A DNA stretch of 64,000 bases from assembly GCF_003674095.1 (NCBI RefSeq), contig NZ_RDBF01000009.1, forward strand, positions 1 through 64,000, in the 5' to 3' direction. The notes beneath the pieces were generated by a model. That model did no database searches. It was not told where the DNA came from and saw nothing but the letters and a program-made list of their open reading frames with translations. Positions 17,747 through 26,623 of this stretch are shown here, one piece after another (position 1 is the stretch's first letter; each line of letters begins with the position of its first letter). This stretch comes from Aeromicrobium phragmitis (GTDB taxonomy: Bacteria > Actinomycetota > Actinomycetes > Propionibacteriales > Nocardioidaceae). The position numbers and the translations under genes are program-made.

Positions 17747-17897
17747 TGTAGATGCGCTGGCGACCTGTGCGTTCCTCGGACGGAGCAGGATCGCAACTCG
17801 CGTCCCGTGGTGAGCCCTGCGGCATCATCTCGGTTCACGATCCAAGGGGAGCGAGCGCTCGATAACTCTATCCACCATCCATCGGAGCCCATCCCTT

Positions 17898-19358
17898 ATG
17901 ACTTCTGGCCTCGCAACTCCTTCTGCGGCCCCGCAGGTTGCGGTCAACGACATCGGCAACGAGGACGACTTCCTCGCCGCCATCGACAAGACCATCAAGT
18001 ACTTCAACGACGGCGACATCGTCGACGGCACCATCGTCAAAGTGGACCGTGATGAAGTTCTCCTCGACATCGGCTACAAGACCGAGGGCGTCATCCCCTC
18101 GCGCGAGCTGTCGATCAAGCACGACATCGACCCCAATGAGGTCGTCGCTGTCGGTGACAACATCGAGGCCCTGGTCCTGCAGAAGGAGGACAAGGAAGGC
18201 CGCCTGATCCTGAGCAAGAAGCGTGCTCAGTACGAGCGCGCCTGGGGCGACATCGAGAAGATCAAGGCCGAGGAAGGCGTCGTCGAGGGCACCGTCATCG
18301 AGGTCGTCAAGGGCGGCCTCATCATGGACATCGGTCTTCGTGGCTTCCTGCCGGCCTCGCTCGTCGAGATGCGTCGCGTCCGCGACCTCGACCCCTACAT
18401 CGGGCAGAAGCTCGAGGCCAAGATCATCGAGCTGGACAAGAACCGCAACAACGTCGTCCTGTCGCGCCGCGCGTGGCTGGAGGAGACGCAGTCCGCGGTC
18501 CGCCAGAACTTCCTGACCGAGCTCAAGAAGGGCCAGGTCCGCAAGGGCGTCATCAGCTCCATCGTCAACTTCGGCGCGTTCGTCGATCTCGGCGGCGTCG
18601 ACGGCCTCGTGCACGTCTCGGAGCTGTCCTGGAAGCACATCGACCACCCGAACGAGGTCGTTCAGGTGGGCGACGAGGTCACCGTCGAGGTCCTCGAGGT
18701 CGACATGGAGCGCGAGCGCGTCTCGCTGTCGCTCAAGGCGACCCAGGAAGACCCGTGGCAGCACTTCGCTCGTACGCACCAGATCGGCCAGATCGTTCCG
18801 GGCCGCGTCACCAAGCTCGTCCCGTTCGGCGCCTTCGTCCGCGTCGAGGAGGGCATCGAGGGCCTGGTGCACATCTCGGAGCTCGCCGAGCGTCACGTCG
18901 AGATCCCCGAGCAGGTCGTGCAGATCGGCGACCAGGTCATGGTCAAGATCATCGACATCGACCTCGAGCGTCGTCGTATCTCGCTGTCGCTCAAGCAGGC
19001 GAACGAGACCGCTGTCGCCGAGGACGTCGAGGACTTCGATCCCACGCTCTACGGCATGGCGTCCTCGTACGACGAGAACGGCAACTACATCTACCCCGAG
19101 GGCTTCGATCCGGAGACCGGCGAGTGGCAGGAGGGCTACGAAGAGGCCCGCGCCACCTGGGAGAAGCAGTACGCCGAGGCGCACGAGCGCTGGGAGGCGC
19201 ACAAGCGTCAGATCGCCGACGCCGAGAAGGCCAACGTCGACGAGGTCGAGGCCCCGGCGGCCGGTTACTCCTCCGAGGCTCCGGCCCCCACGGGCGGATC
19301 GCTCGCCTCGGACGAGGCGCTGCAGGCGCTGCGTGAGAAGCTGACCGGCGGCGAGTGA
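17898..19358 (+). CDS. rpsA: 30S ribosomal protein S1
   Basis: RNA-binding ribosomal protein that helps initiation on structured or leadered mRNAs, 486 residues. It has four S1 OB-fold domains at about 30-105, 120-190, 205-275 and 292-365, each with the G-x-V pattern (DGTIVKVDRDEVLLDIGYK, EGTVIEVVKGGLIMDIGLRG, KGVISSIVNFGAFVDLGG, PGRVTKLVPFGAFVRVEEG). This four-domain form with an acidic, alanine-rich tail is the actinobacterial type, shorter than the six-domain E. coli protein. It is followed by a strong hairpin terminator. The long leader suggests autoregulation. Confidence 0.97.
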   Translation: MTSGLATPSAAPQVAVNDIGNEDDFLAAIDKTIKYFNDGDIVDGTIVKVDRDEVLLDIGYKTEGVIPSRELSIKHDIDPNEVVAVGDNIEALVLQKEDKEGRLILSKKRAQYERAWGDIEKIKAEEGVVEGTVIEVVKGGLIMDIGLRGFLPASLVEMRRVRDLDPYIGQKLEAKIIELDKNRNNVVLSRRAWLEETQSAVRQNFLTELKKGQVRKGVISSIVNFGAFVDLGGVDGLVHVSELSWKHIDHPNEVVQVGDEVTVEVLEVDMERERVSLSLKATQEDPWQHFARTHQIGQIVPGRVTKLVPFGAFVRVEEGIEGLVHISELAERHVEIPEQVVQIGDQVMVKIIDIDLERRRISLSLKQANETAVAEDVEDFDPTLYGMASSYDENGNYIYPEGFDPETGEWQEGYEEARATWEKQYAEAHERWEAHKRQIADAEKANVDEVEAPAAGYSSEAPAPTGGSLASDEALQALREKLTGGE

Positions 19359-19392
19359 TCGCCTCCCCTCATCGAGGGGAACCGGCTCGACG

Positions 19393-19426
19393 CAACGGCC
19401 CCGGACCACACGGTCCGGGGCCGTTG
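19393..19426 (+). terminator. Terminator hairpin after rpsA
   Basis: A 15-bp perfect stem (CAACGGCCCCGGACC with its complement) closes a 4-base loop ACAC, 34 bases after the stop. No T-run follows. Confidence 0.85.
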
Positions 19427-19451
19427 CCGTGTCGCGGTGTGGACAGAGGCC

Positions 19452-19480
19452 TTGGCGTGTTTGGGTCGGGTCCGTAGGGT
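19452..19480 (+). promoter_or_regulatory. Promoter of the SH3/peptidase-like gene and coaE
   Basis: TTGGCG (19452-19457) and TAGGGT (19475-19480) are separated by 17 bases, a standard sigma-70 layout. A leader of about 25 bases with AAGTGAGG before the GTG start follows. Confidence 0.55.
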
Positions 19481-19512
19481 AGGTCGGGTTGTCAACCATC
19501 AAGTGAGGTGCT

Positions 19513-20409
19513 GTGTCGACCCCCGGACACCGCAAGGTCACATCCCGTCGCCGGTTCGATGCCCGGCGGCTCACCCGGACGGCCGCGACTCCCGCCGTCG
19601 GTATCACCGCAGTCGCCGCTGCCGCGCTCGCCACCCTCGGTGGTGCGGTGCCAGCGCAGCCGGCCGCGGACGCTGCTAGCCAGCGAACGGACGTCATCTC
19701 GGCCTCGTTGCTCGGTGCACGCACCGAGCCGCCGGTCAGCCGCAGCGAGGGACGTCCTTCCTTGCCGGGCGCCGGCGAGGCGAAACACGTCGGCGTCATG
19801 TTCCTGCTCGAGGACGTCGAGGTGCGCTCGGCGGCTGCCGATGACGCACCGGTGTTGGCATCGCTCGGCAAGGGGAGCCAGGTCGCCGTCACCGACGTCG
19901 AGGAGAACGGCTTCCGGCAGATCGTTCACAACGACCTGCCGCGCTGGGTGCCCGCGGAACTGTTGTCGGCCACGGAGCCGAAGCCCGAGCCGCCGCCGGA
20001 GCCCGAACCCGAGCCGGAGCCGGAGAACGTCGGACTCTCGGGCGCGCCGTGCCCGACCGGCTCCAGCGTGGAGAGCGGACTGCTGCCCGACACCATCGCC
20101 GTGCATCGTGCCGTGTGCGCGGCCTTCCCCGAAGTGTCCACGTACGGCGGGCTCGCCGGACGCAACGAGCATGCCACCGGTCAGGCACTCGACATCATGG
20201 TGTCGGGCGCGACCGGATGGCGGATTGCGGAGTTCCTTCAGGCGCATCAGGCCGAGCTCGGGGTCGAGTACCTCATCTACGAGCAGAAGATCTGGTCGGT
20301 CGATCGCGCCAGCGAAGGTTGGCGCCCGATGAGCGACCGCGGCGGAGCCACCGCCAACCACTACGACCACGTCCACGTGACGACGTACGGGTCGGCGGCC
20401 ACGCAGTGA
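19513..20409 (+). CDS. Secreted protein with SH3-like domain and C-terminal peptidase-like domain
   Basis: A 298-residue exported protein. An Arg-rich N-terminus and hydrophobic segment (GITAVAAAALATLGG, about 30-45) form a signal or anchor. Residues about 95-155 resemble a bacterial SH3 domain (VEVRSAAADDAPVLASLGKGSQVAV). A Pro-Glu linker (about 157-175) follows. The C-terminal domain holds RNEHATGQALDIM and the final ANHYDHVHVT, the H-x-x-G-x-A-x-D-I and D-H-V-H pattern of ARB_07466/M15-like domains, with metal-binding H and D. A cell-wall role is inferred. Its TGA overlaps the coaE GTG, so CoaE is translated from the same message. Confidence 0.8.
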   Translation: MSTPGHRKVTSRRRFDARRLTRTAATPAVGITAVAAAALATLGGAVPAQPAADAASQRTDVISASLLGARTEPPVSRSEGRPSLPGAGEAKHVGVMFLLEDVEVRSAAADDAPVLASLGKGSQVAVTDVEENGFRQIVHNDLPRWVPAELLSATEPKPEPPPEPEPEPEPENVGLSGAPCPTGSSVESGLLPDTIAVHRAVCAAFPEVSTYGGLAGRNEHATGQALDIMVSGATGWRIAEFLQAHQAELGVEYLIYEQKIWSVDRASEGWRPMSDRGGATANHYDHVHVTTYGSAATQ

Positions 20410-21008
20410 CGCTCCGCGTCGGGCTCACCGGCGGTATCGGCTCGGGTAAGAGCACCGTCAGTGCGTTATTGCGTGAGCGCGGCGCCGTGGTCATCGACTA
20501 TGACCAGCTGGCTCGCGACGTCGTGGCGCCGGGTCAACCCGCCCTCGCCGCGATCGCACAGCGATTCGGCGAGGGGGTGCTGCTCTCGGACGGCACCTTG
20601 AATCGTCCCGCCTTGGGCGCCATCGTGTTTACGGACGCGGCGGCCCGTGAGGATCTCGAGGCCATCACGCATCCCGCGATCCGCGATCGGGCGACGCAGC
20701 TGGAACACGCGGCGGGGGAGGACGGCATCGTGGTCCACGACAACCCGCTCCTGGTGGAGATGGGCGCCGCGGAGCACTGCGATGTCGTCGTGGTCGTCGA
20801 CGTGCCTGAACAGGTGCAGATTGACCGTCTGGTGCGCGACCGCCAGATGAGTGAGGACGACGCGCGCGCCCGGATCGCGGCCCAGGCCTCGCGCGCGCAG
20901 CGCATGGCTGTGGCCGATCACGTGATCGACAACAGCGGCACAAAGAACGAGCTCGTCCGCACAGTCGGGGGTCTGTGGGACGAGCTCGTCCGGTCTAGCG
21001 CGTCGTAG
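20406..21008 (+). CDS. coaE: Dephospho-CoA kinase
   Basis: Final enzyme of coenzyme A synthesis, phosphorylating the ribose 3'-hydroxyl of dephospho-CoA. The 200 residues are the usual length of the single-domain form. The P-loop GLTGGIGSGKST is at residues 5-16. VIDYDQLARDVVAPGQP and AITHPAIRDRATQ bind the substrate, and the lid region has RDRQMSEDDARARIAAQA. The GTG start overlaps the upstream stop as GTGA. The rpsA-coaE neighbourhood is common in actinobacteria. Confidence 0.95.
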   Translation: MTLRVGLTGGIGSGKSTVSALLRERGAVVIDYDQLARDVVAPGQPALAAIAQRFGEGVLLSDGTLNRPALGAIVFTDAAAREDLEAITHPAIRDRATQLEHAAGEDGIVVHDNPLLVEMGAAEHCDVVVVVDVPEQVQIDRLVRDRQMSEDDARARIAAQASRAQRMAVADHVIDNSGTKNELVRTVGGLWDELVRSSAS

Positions 21009-21009
21009 T

Positions 21010-21948
21010 TTACGCCGCCAGTTCGGGGTCGGCGATCGCTCGCAGCTTCGCGAGCGCCTGACGCTCCACCTGTCGCACTCGCTCGGCGGAGATGCCGTGG
21101 CGACGGCCGATGTCGGCGAGCTTCTGCTGACGGCCGTCGAGCAGGCCGTACCGGGCCTTGACGATGTCGGCCTCCCGCTCGTCGAGGTGATCGACGAGGG
21201 TGAGCAGCTGGTCGCGCGCCGCATGATCGAGCGCGGCAGCGTCCGGTCCGGGCATCGGATCGCGGGCGATGAGGTCGCCCAGCGACGTGTCGCCCTCGTC
21301 GTCGACCGGGGAGTCGAGGCTCACGTGATCGCGGCCCCACGACAGCAGGTCGATGACGCGGTCGACATCCATGCCGAGCTCGGCAGCGATTTCCGCCGGC
21401 TCGGGGTCGTAGCCGAGCTCGCGCTCGAGGTTCCGGCGTGCGCCGGACACCTGGTTGAGCTCCTCCACGACGTGCACGGGGAGGCGGACGACTCGCGCCT
21501 GCTGGGCGACACCACGCGTGATGGCCTGGCGCACCCACCACGTGGCGTACGTGGAGAACTTGAAGCCCTTGACGTAGTCGAACTTCTCGACGGCGCGGAT
21601 CAGGCCCGTGTTGCCCTCCTGGATCAGGTCCAGCATGGGCATCTGGGCGCGACCGTACTTACGGGCGATCGACACCACGAGGCGGAGGTTGGCCTGGATG
21701 AACTCCTGGAGGGCGCGTTCGCCCTCCTCGGCGAGCCATTCCAGCTCTTCGCGGCTGGCGCGCTTGGGCGCACCGCCCTTGGCGCGGCCGATGCGGCCCG
21801 TTTCCAGGAGATGACGCGCGAACAGACCGGCCTCGATGGTCTTGCTCAGCTCGACCTCACGCTCCGCGTCCAGCAGAGGCGTGCGGGCGATCTCGGCGAG
21901 GTACATGCCGACGCTGTCCTTGCCTTCGATGTCGGTGTTGTGGTCCAC
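21010..21948 (-). CDS. sigB: Group 2 (SigB/HrdA-type) sigma-70 factor
   Basis: RNA polymerase sigma factor of 312 residues lacking the long N-terminal extension of the principal sigma. Region 1.2 is DSVGMYLAEIARTPLL. Region 2 contains [33 protein letters not shown] and the -10-binding [19 protein letters not shown]. Region 4 ends with IGRRHGISAERVRQVERQALAKLR. The GTG at 21948 has GGGAGA six bases upstream; an upstream TTG (21990) has none. It converges with coaE, with one base between the stops. Whether it is a stress sigma or a primary-like paralogue is not decidable from sequence; the symbol follows the mycobacterial naming and is tentative. Confidence 0.88.
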   Translation of the reverse strand: MDHNTDIEGKDSVGMYLAEIARTPLLDAEREVELSKTIEAGLFARHLLETGRIGRAKGGAPKRASREELEWLAEEGERALQEFIQANLRLVVSIARKYGRAQMPMLDLIQEGNTGLIRAVEKFDYVKGFKFSTYATWWVRQAITRGVAQQARVVRLPVHVVEELNQVSGARRNLERELGYDPEPAEIAAELGMDVDRVIDLLSWGRDHVSLDSPVDDEGDTSLGDLIARDPMPGPDAAALDHAARDQLLTLVDHLDEREADIVKARYGLLDGRQQKLADIGRRHGISAERVRQVERQALAKLRAIADPELAA

Positions 21949-22061
21949 GGAGGGTCTCCCATCACTTGGTTGCACCTGGTACAACGGCAAGCACCCCCGC
22001 GGGATTCCGCTCTCAGCGGGTTCTTAGCAACCTTGTGACGGATGTAACGAATCTGCCGACG

Positions 22062-24167
22062 CTATGCGCGTGGCACCGCGCCGGCGGCGTCGAGGATCCA
22101 GGCGAGCTCCCATGCGCGCTCGTGCCACGCGGCGTACCGCCCGCTGACGCCGCCGTGCCCCGCCGACATCTCCGTCTTGAGCAGGATGGGCTCGTCAGTG
22201 ACGGCGATGCTGCGCAATTTCGCCACCCACTTGGCCGGCTCGACGTACAGCACCCGGGTGTCGTTGAGGCTCGTGACGGCGCAGATCTTCGGGTAGGCGT
22301 GCGGCCCGACGTTCTCGGACGGCGAGTAGGACTTCATATACGCGTAGACGTCGGGGTCCTTCAGCGGGTTGCCCCACTCATCCCACTCGATGACCGTGAG
22401 TGGCAAGGACGGGTCGAGGATGGACGTGAGTGCATCGACGAACGGCACCTCGGCGAGAATGCCCGCGAAGGCGTCCGGCGCCATGTTGGCCACGGCACCC
22501 ATGAGGAGTCCGCCGGCGCTACCGCCCTCGGCCACGAGCCGGCCGCTGCTGGTCCACCCGTCGTCGACGAGGTGACGCGCGCACGCGATGAAGTCGGTGA
22601 ACGTGTTGCGTTTGGCGAGCAGCTTGCCGTTCTCATACCAGTGGCGGCCCATCTCGCCACCGCCGCGCACGTGCGCCACCGCGTACACGAAGCCGCGGTC
22701 GAGCAGGCTAAGCCGCGGGATCGAGAACCCCGGGTCCATCGACGCCTCGTACGAGCCGTAGCCGTACAGCAGCGCCGGAGCGGTGCCGTCGCGCGGCGTG
22801 TCGTGACGGTAGACGATCGAGATCGGCACCTGGGTGCCGTCCTCGGCGGTCGCCCAGGCGCGCTCCTGGCGGTACTGCGCGGCGTCGTAACCGCCGAGAA
22901 CGGGCACCTGGCGACGCAGCAGGAGCGAGCCCGACGCGAGATCGTAGTCGTAGACAGAACCGGGCGTCACGAACGAGGTGAAGCCGAGGCGCAGGAACGG
23001 TGGGTCCCACTCGGCGTTCGCGCCGACCCCGCAGGAGAACAGCTCCTCCTCGAAGGTGATCTCCTCGACGGGGCCGAAACCTCCCTCCACGATCGGCATG
23101 ATGCCGATCCGGGTGAGCGCTTCGCGCCGGTAGCTGACGGCGACGAAGGACTTGAAGACGTCCACCTCGTCGATCCGGGTGGTGTGGTCAGCCGGGATCA
23201 CGACGGTGCGCCGTGTCGGATCGTCGACGGGAACGACGGCCAGTTCGAAGTTCGGAGCACCGTCGTTGTGCAGCAGCAGGAAGTGGTCCTGTCCGTCGAT
23301 CACGACGTGCTCGATGCCGTACTCGACGCCGTCGCGGCGAGGAAGGACGACGCGGAACTCACCGGTGGGATCGCTCGCCTCCAGCACGCGAGACTCGCTG
23401 GTGATCTTGGATCCCACGCTGATGACGAGGTACCGCTCGGACTGAGAGCGACCGACGCCGACGAAGTAGCGCTCGTCGGGCTCCTCGAACACCAGGACGT
23501 CGGCCTCGTTGGCCCCGACGCGGTGGCGCCACACCTGATACGGGCGCCAGGCGTCGTCGACGACCGTGTAGAAGAGGTGACTGCCGTCTGCCGACCACGT
23601 CGCTCCCGCCGCGGCGCCGGTGATCTCGTCTCCGAGCAGCTCTCCGGTGCGCACATCCTTGATCCGGATCGTGTAGCGCTCGTCACCGGTGGTGTCGACC
23701 GACCACGCCAGCAGGGTGTCGTCGTCGCTGAGGCTGAAGGCGCCCAGCGAGAAGAACTCGTGTCCTTGCGCCTCCACGTTCGCGTCCAGCAGGATCTCTT
23801 CACCCTCGATGGGAGCCTCGCCGTCGAGCACGGGAGGAGTCCAGTCGTCCCGGTCGCCGATGGGGCAACGGCACCGGATCGCGTACTGCTGGCCCTCGCG
23901 GGTTCTCGTGTAGTACCACCAGTCGCCGTGGCGGACCGGGACCGAGAGGTCGGTCTCCTGAGTGCGCGACTTGATCTCCTCGAAGATCTGCTCGCGCAGA
24001 CCGGCCAGATGCGCCGTCTGCTGCTCGGCGTAGGCGTTCTCCGCTTCCAGGTACGCGATCGTGGCCGGGTCCTCCTTGTCCCGAAGCCACTCGTACTCGT
24101 CGACGACCGAGTCGCCGTGGTGGACGCGAGTCGTGGGGCGGCGTTCGGCGAGCGGGGGCTGGGTCAT
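22062..24167 (-). CDS. ptrB: S9A prolyl oligopeptidase family peptidase (oligopeptidase B-like)
   Basis: Cytosolic serine peptidase of 701 residues: an N-terminal cap and seven-bladed propeller (to about 420) followed by an alpha/beta hydrolase. The nucleophile lies in GGSAGGLLMG near residue 547 and the histidine in GHGGVSGRY near 674, with DPSLPLTVIEWDEWG between, near the family's acid and substrate-binding region. The N-terminal EYEWLRDKEDP motif is typical of protease II, which cuts after basic residues in short peptides. ATG at 24167 overlaps the dinB stop (ATGA) and also has TACGGT six bases upstream, so it may be expressed both in the operon and alone. Confidence 0.92.
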   Translation of the reverse strand: MTQPPLAERRPTTRVHHGDSVVDEYEWLRDKEDPATIAYLEAENAYAEQQTAHLAGLREQIFEEIKSRTQETDLSVPVRHGDWWYYTRTREGQQYAIRCRCPIGDRDDWTPPVLDGEAPIEGEEILLDANVEAQGHEFFSLGAFSLSDDDTLLAWSVDTTGDERYTIRIKDVRTGELLGDEITGAAAGATWSADGSHLFYTVVDDAWRPYQVWRHRVGANEADVLVFEEPDERYFVGVGRSQSERYLVISVGSKITSESRVLEASDPTGEFRVVLPRRDGVEYGIEHVVIDGQDHFLLLHNDGAPNFELAVVPVDDPTRRTVVIPADHTTRIDEVDVFKSFVAVSYRREALTRIGIMPIVEGGFGPVEEITFEEELFSCGVGANAEWDPPFLRLGFTSFVTPGSVYDYDLASGSLLLRRQVPVLGGYDAAQYRQERAWATAEDGTQVPISIVYRHDTPRDGTAPALLYGYGSYEASMDPGFSIPRLSLLDRGFVYAVAHVRGGGEMGRHWYENGKLLAKRNTFTDFIACARHLVDDGWTSSGRLVAEGGSAGGLLMGAVANMAPDAFAGILAEVPFVDALTSILDPSLPLTVIEWDEWGNPLKDPDVYAYMKSYSPSENVGPHAYPKICAVTSLNDTRVLYVEPAKWVAKLRSIAVTDEPILLKTEMSAGHGGVSGRYAAWHERAWELAWILDAAGAVPRA

Positions 24168-25486
24168 GTCTCGACCGTACCGGCCGGGTCGGATGCGCGA
24201 ACCGAGAGTGCCGGGTCGTCCTCGGCGAACGTCATGATCGGTCCGGACGGGGTCAGCCGGGTCTCGAAGCGCACCGTCACGCGTCCGAGTCCGGCGCCCC
24301 ACACCCAGCCGTCGCCGTGCTCGGCGTGAGTCACGTCCATCCCCGCGACCCAGGCGTGGCCCGGCCGGTTTCGGGCGGCTCGCCGGGGGAGTGGCATGTC
24401 CTCGTCCTGCTCGGAAGGCGGTTCGCTGAAGAGGTCGTCCTGAACCCAGTCGGTCAGCCCGGAGACGCCGACACCGAGCAGCCGGAGCCCGCCCGTGACG
24501 TCGGCGGCCGCGAGGAGCCCGAGCGCGGCCTCGGTGATCACACGCGGATGGTCGGTGGGGCCGGGCAGCGTGATGGAGCGCGTATGGGTCTCGAAGTCGT
24601 GCCGGCGCATCTTCAGGGTGACGGTGCGGCCGGATTGCCCGGCGGCCCGGAGCCGGCGTGCGACCGTACGAGCGAGTGTGTCGGTGACCGACGCGAGCTC
24701 GGACCGGTCGGCGATGTCGACCGGGAAGGTGTCCTCGACACTGACGGACTTGGCTTCGCGGTGCGGTTCGACCGGACGATCGTCCTCGCCGCGAGCGAGG
24801 TGGAACAGCGAGCGCCCGCTGGCCGCGCCCAGCGACCGGATCAACTCGTCGAGACTCAGCGCGCGCAACTGCTCGATCGTCTCCACGCCGAGGCGTCGCA
24901 ATCGCTCAGCGGTCGCCGGGCCGACGCCGGGTATCGCCGTGACCTGCATCGGGGCGAGTAGTTCGAGCTCGGTGCCAGGATGCGCGATGAAATGCCCGTC
25001 GGGCTTGTTGAGTTCACTGGCGATCTTGGCCAGGAACTTCGAGCTGGCGACCCCCACCGAGCAGGTGAGGCCGTTCGTCCGCTCCGTGATGTCGGCGCGA
25101 AGCTCGAGGACGAGCGCCTCGAGCTCGTGCGGGTCGAAGTCTGGATGGGCCGCGAGGTCGACGAAGGCCTCGTCGAGCGAGAGCGGCTGAACGAGCGGTG
25201 AGAGTTCGCGAAGCCGGTCCATGACGATGCGCGACGCCGCCCGGTAGGCGTCGAAGCGGCCGGCGAGGAAGGCGGCGTGCGGGCATCGCCCGCGAGCCTC
25301 GGCCATGCTCATGGCCGAACGGACGCCGAACCGACGCGCCTCGTAGGAGGCGGTGGAGACGACGCCGCGACCGCCGATGCCGCCGACGATCACCGGTTTG
25401 CCGCGCAACGAGGGCTTGTCGCGCTGCTCCACGGCGGCGAAGAAGGCATCAAGATCCAGGTGGAGGATCGATGCCGTGGCGCGCAT
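24164..25486 (-). CDS. dinB: DNA polymerase IV with C-terminal extension
   Basis: Y-family translesion polymerase of 440 residues. LHLDLDAFFAAVEQ holds the first catalytic aspartate. The YEARRFGVRSAM steric region follows, and SLDEAFVDL holds the second acidic pair. Helix-hairpin-helix IPGVGPATAERLRRLG and little-finger residues ALARTVARRLRAAGQSGRTVTLKMR complete the core by about 355. About 60 extra residues contain HAEHGDGWVWGAGLGRVTVRFET, resembling the Tudor-like end of UvrD/PcrA helicases. I see no beta-clamp motif that I can name with confidence. A CACAAT hexamer lies six bases before the ATG. The stop overlaps the oligopeptidase start. Confidence 0.94.
   Translation of the reverse strand: MRATASILHLDLDAFFAAVEQRDKPSLRGKPVIVGGIGGRGVVSTASYEARRFGVRSAMSMAEARGRCPHAAFLAGRFDAYRAASRIVMDRLRELSPLVQPLSLDEAFVDLAAHPDFDPHELEALVLELRADITERTNGLTCSVGVASSKFLAKIASELNKPDGHFIAHPGTELELLAPMQVTAIPGVGPATAERLRRLGVETIEQLRALSLDELIRSLGAASGRSLFHLARGEDDRPVEPHREAKSVSVEDTFPVDIADRSELASVTDTLARTVARRLRAAGQSGRTVTLKMRRHDFETHTRSITLPGPTDHPRVITEAALGLLAAADVTGGLRLLGVGVSGLTDWVQDDLFSEPPSEQDEDMPLPRRAARNRPGHAWVAGMDVTHAEHGDGWVWGAGLGRVTVRFETRLTPSGPIMTFAEDDPALSVRASDPAGTVET
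24174..24179 (-). promoter_or_regulatory. -10 element of the oligopeptidase gene, inside dinB
   Basis: TACGGT on the minus strand ends six bases before the ATG at 24167, within the last codons of dinB. It would give a leaderless transcript independent of dinB. Confidence 0.5.
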
Positions 25487-25609
25487 GGGTCCATTGTGTC
25501 GTGCTGCCCCGACAGCTCGGTGATCCACAGGGCCGGCGGCCTTCCTGACCCGTCCACAGCCGGCGCCGCGACTCTTCACGGGGCGATCGCGTGGGTCGAG
25601 GCTCAGTGC

Positions 25610-26602
25610 ATGACTCGATCCCAGGACGCACCGCTCTACCGCGCTCACACCTTCGAAGACCTCCTCAACGCCGTCCCCACCCTCTTCGGCTTCGTGCCAC
25701 GAGAGTCGATCATCGGGCTGTGCGTGAGTGGTCCCCGCAACCGCTTCGGCTTCCGGCTCCGGGTCGACATCCCCCGACGACGATTCGAGGACGAGCAGGT
25801 CGCGGCACTCGTCGCCGAGCACCTGCAACGCAACGCCGACGATGGGGTCATCCTCATCGGACTGAGCGAGCACCCTGCCGTGGCCGAAGAACTCCTGCAC
25901 GCGGTGGGGGACCGGCTCGGCCCCGTCCCCGTTCGCCTCAAGATCTGGGCGAACGCGGAGCGGCTCTGGACCGATCTTCGCGATTGCCCCTCCGAAGGAG
26001 AGCCCTACCAGCTCTCCGCGGTGCACGAGGCCCGCGTCACGGCGGTGGCGGCCGGCCTCAATGTGCTCGAGGACCGCGAGGCGCTCTACGACGAGATCGC
26101 GCCGGTGCGCGGGCCGCGGCAGGAATGGATGCACGACGCCGCGTTCACCGTGCTGGAGGACGTCTGCCATCGACGCGACCACGTCGCGGAGATCGCGCAG
26201 GTCGAGCGTCTGCTGGACGGGGGACCCGAGGTCACCGACGGCGATGCGGTGCGGCTGGGCGTGCTCGTCACGGCGATCCCGCCGCGTGATGCCGCCTGGT
26301 TGCGCATCGATCGTGCCAACGCGCCGCAGATGCACAGGCTCTGGTGCACCGTCGCGAGCCGCGTGCCGGAGAGTATGTCCGTGCCGGCTTTGTGCCTGGC
26401 CGGGTTCTCCGCCTGGCTGTGGGGCGACGGAGCGCGTGCGCTGGTGGCCTTGGAGCGGGCCCGCGAGATCGCGCCGGACTACTCGATGGCCAACCTGCTG
26501 TTCACGATCGTCAGTGAGGGCGTGAACCCCGCTCGGTGGGCCGACATCGATCCTTCTGGTGAGCGACTCAGCCCACACGTCCTCACCCGACGGAGCGCCT
26601 GA
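25610..26602 (+). CDS. DUF4192 family protein
   Basis: A soluble protein of 330 residues. The opening FEDLLNAVPTLFGFVPRESIIGLCVSG is the hallmark of DUF4192, an actinobacterial family with no established function. The middle holds HPAVAEELLHAVGDRL and a W-R-A-like segment. The C-terminal half is helical, with the WLWGDGARALVALERAREIAPDYSMANLL repeat-like stretch resembling a TPR pair. It is divergent from dinB and about 20 bases before the GCS2 ligase gene. The ATG at 25610 is chosen by homology of the first 20 residues; there is no strong Shine-Dalgarno. Confidence 0.82.
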   Translation: MTRSQDAPLYRAHTFEDLLNAVPTLFGFVPRESIIGLCVSGPRNRFGFRLRVDIPRRRFEDEQVAALVAEHLQRNADDGVILIGLSEHPAVAEELLHAVGDRLGPVPVRLKIWANAERLWTDLRDCPSEGEPYQLSAVHEARVTAVAAGLNVLEDREALYDEIAPVRGPRQEWMHDAAFTVLEDVCHRRDHVAEIAQVERLLDGGPEVTDGDAVRLGVLVTAIPPRDAAWLRIDRANAPQMHRLWCTVASRVPESMSVPALCLAGFSAWLWGDGARALVALERAREIAPDYSMANLLFTIVSEGVNPARWADIDPSGERLSPHVLTRRSA

Positions 26603-26610
26603 TTCTTCTC

Positions 26611-26616
26611 TACGCT
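26611..26616 (+). promoter_or_regulatory. -10 element of the GCS2-type ligase gene, leaderless type
   Basis: TACGCT is followed by seven bases and then the ATG at 26624. Confidence 0.5.
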
Positions 26617-26623
26617 GACGTGC

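Noticed and set aside
15775-17892. A 705-residue minus frame across the repeat protein, aminopeptidase and rpsA leader
   Set aside because: No start context and overlaps three supported features.
21966-24329. A 787-residue plus frame over the oligopeptidase gene
   Set aside because: Antisense to a complete S9A peptidase; composition is that of a shadow frame.
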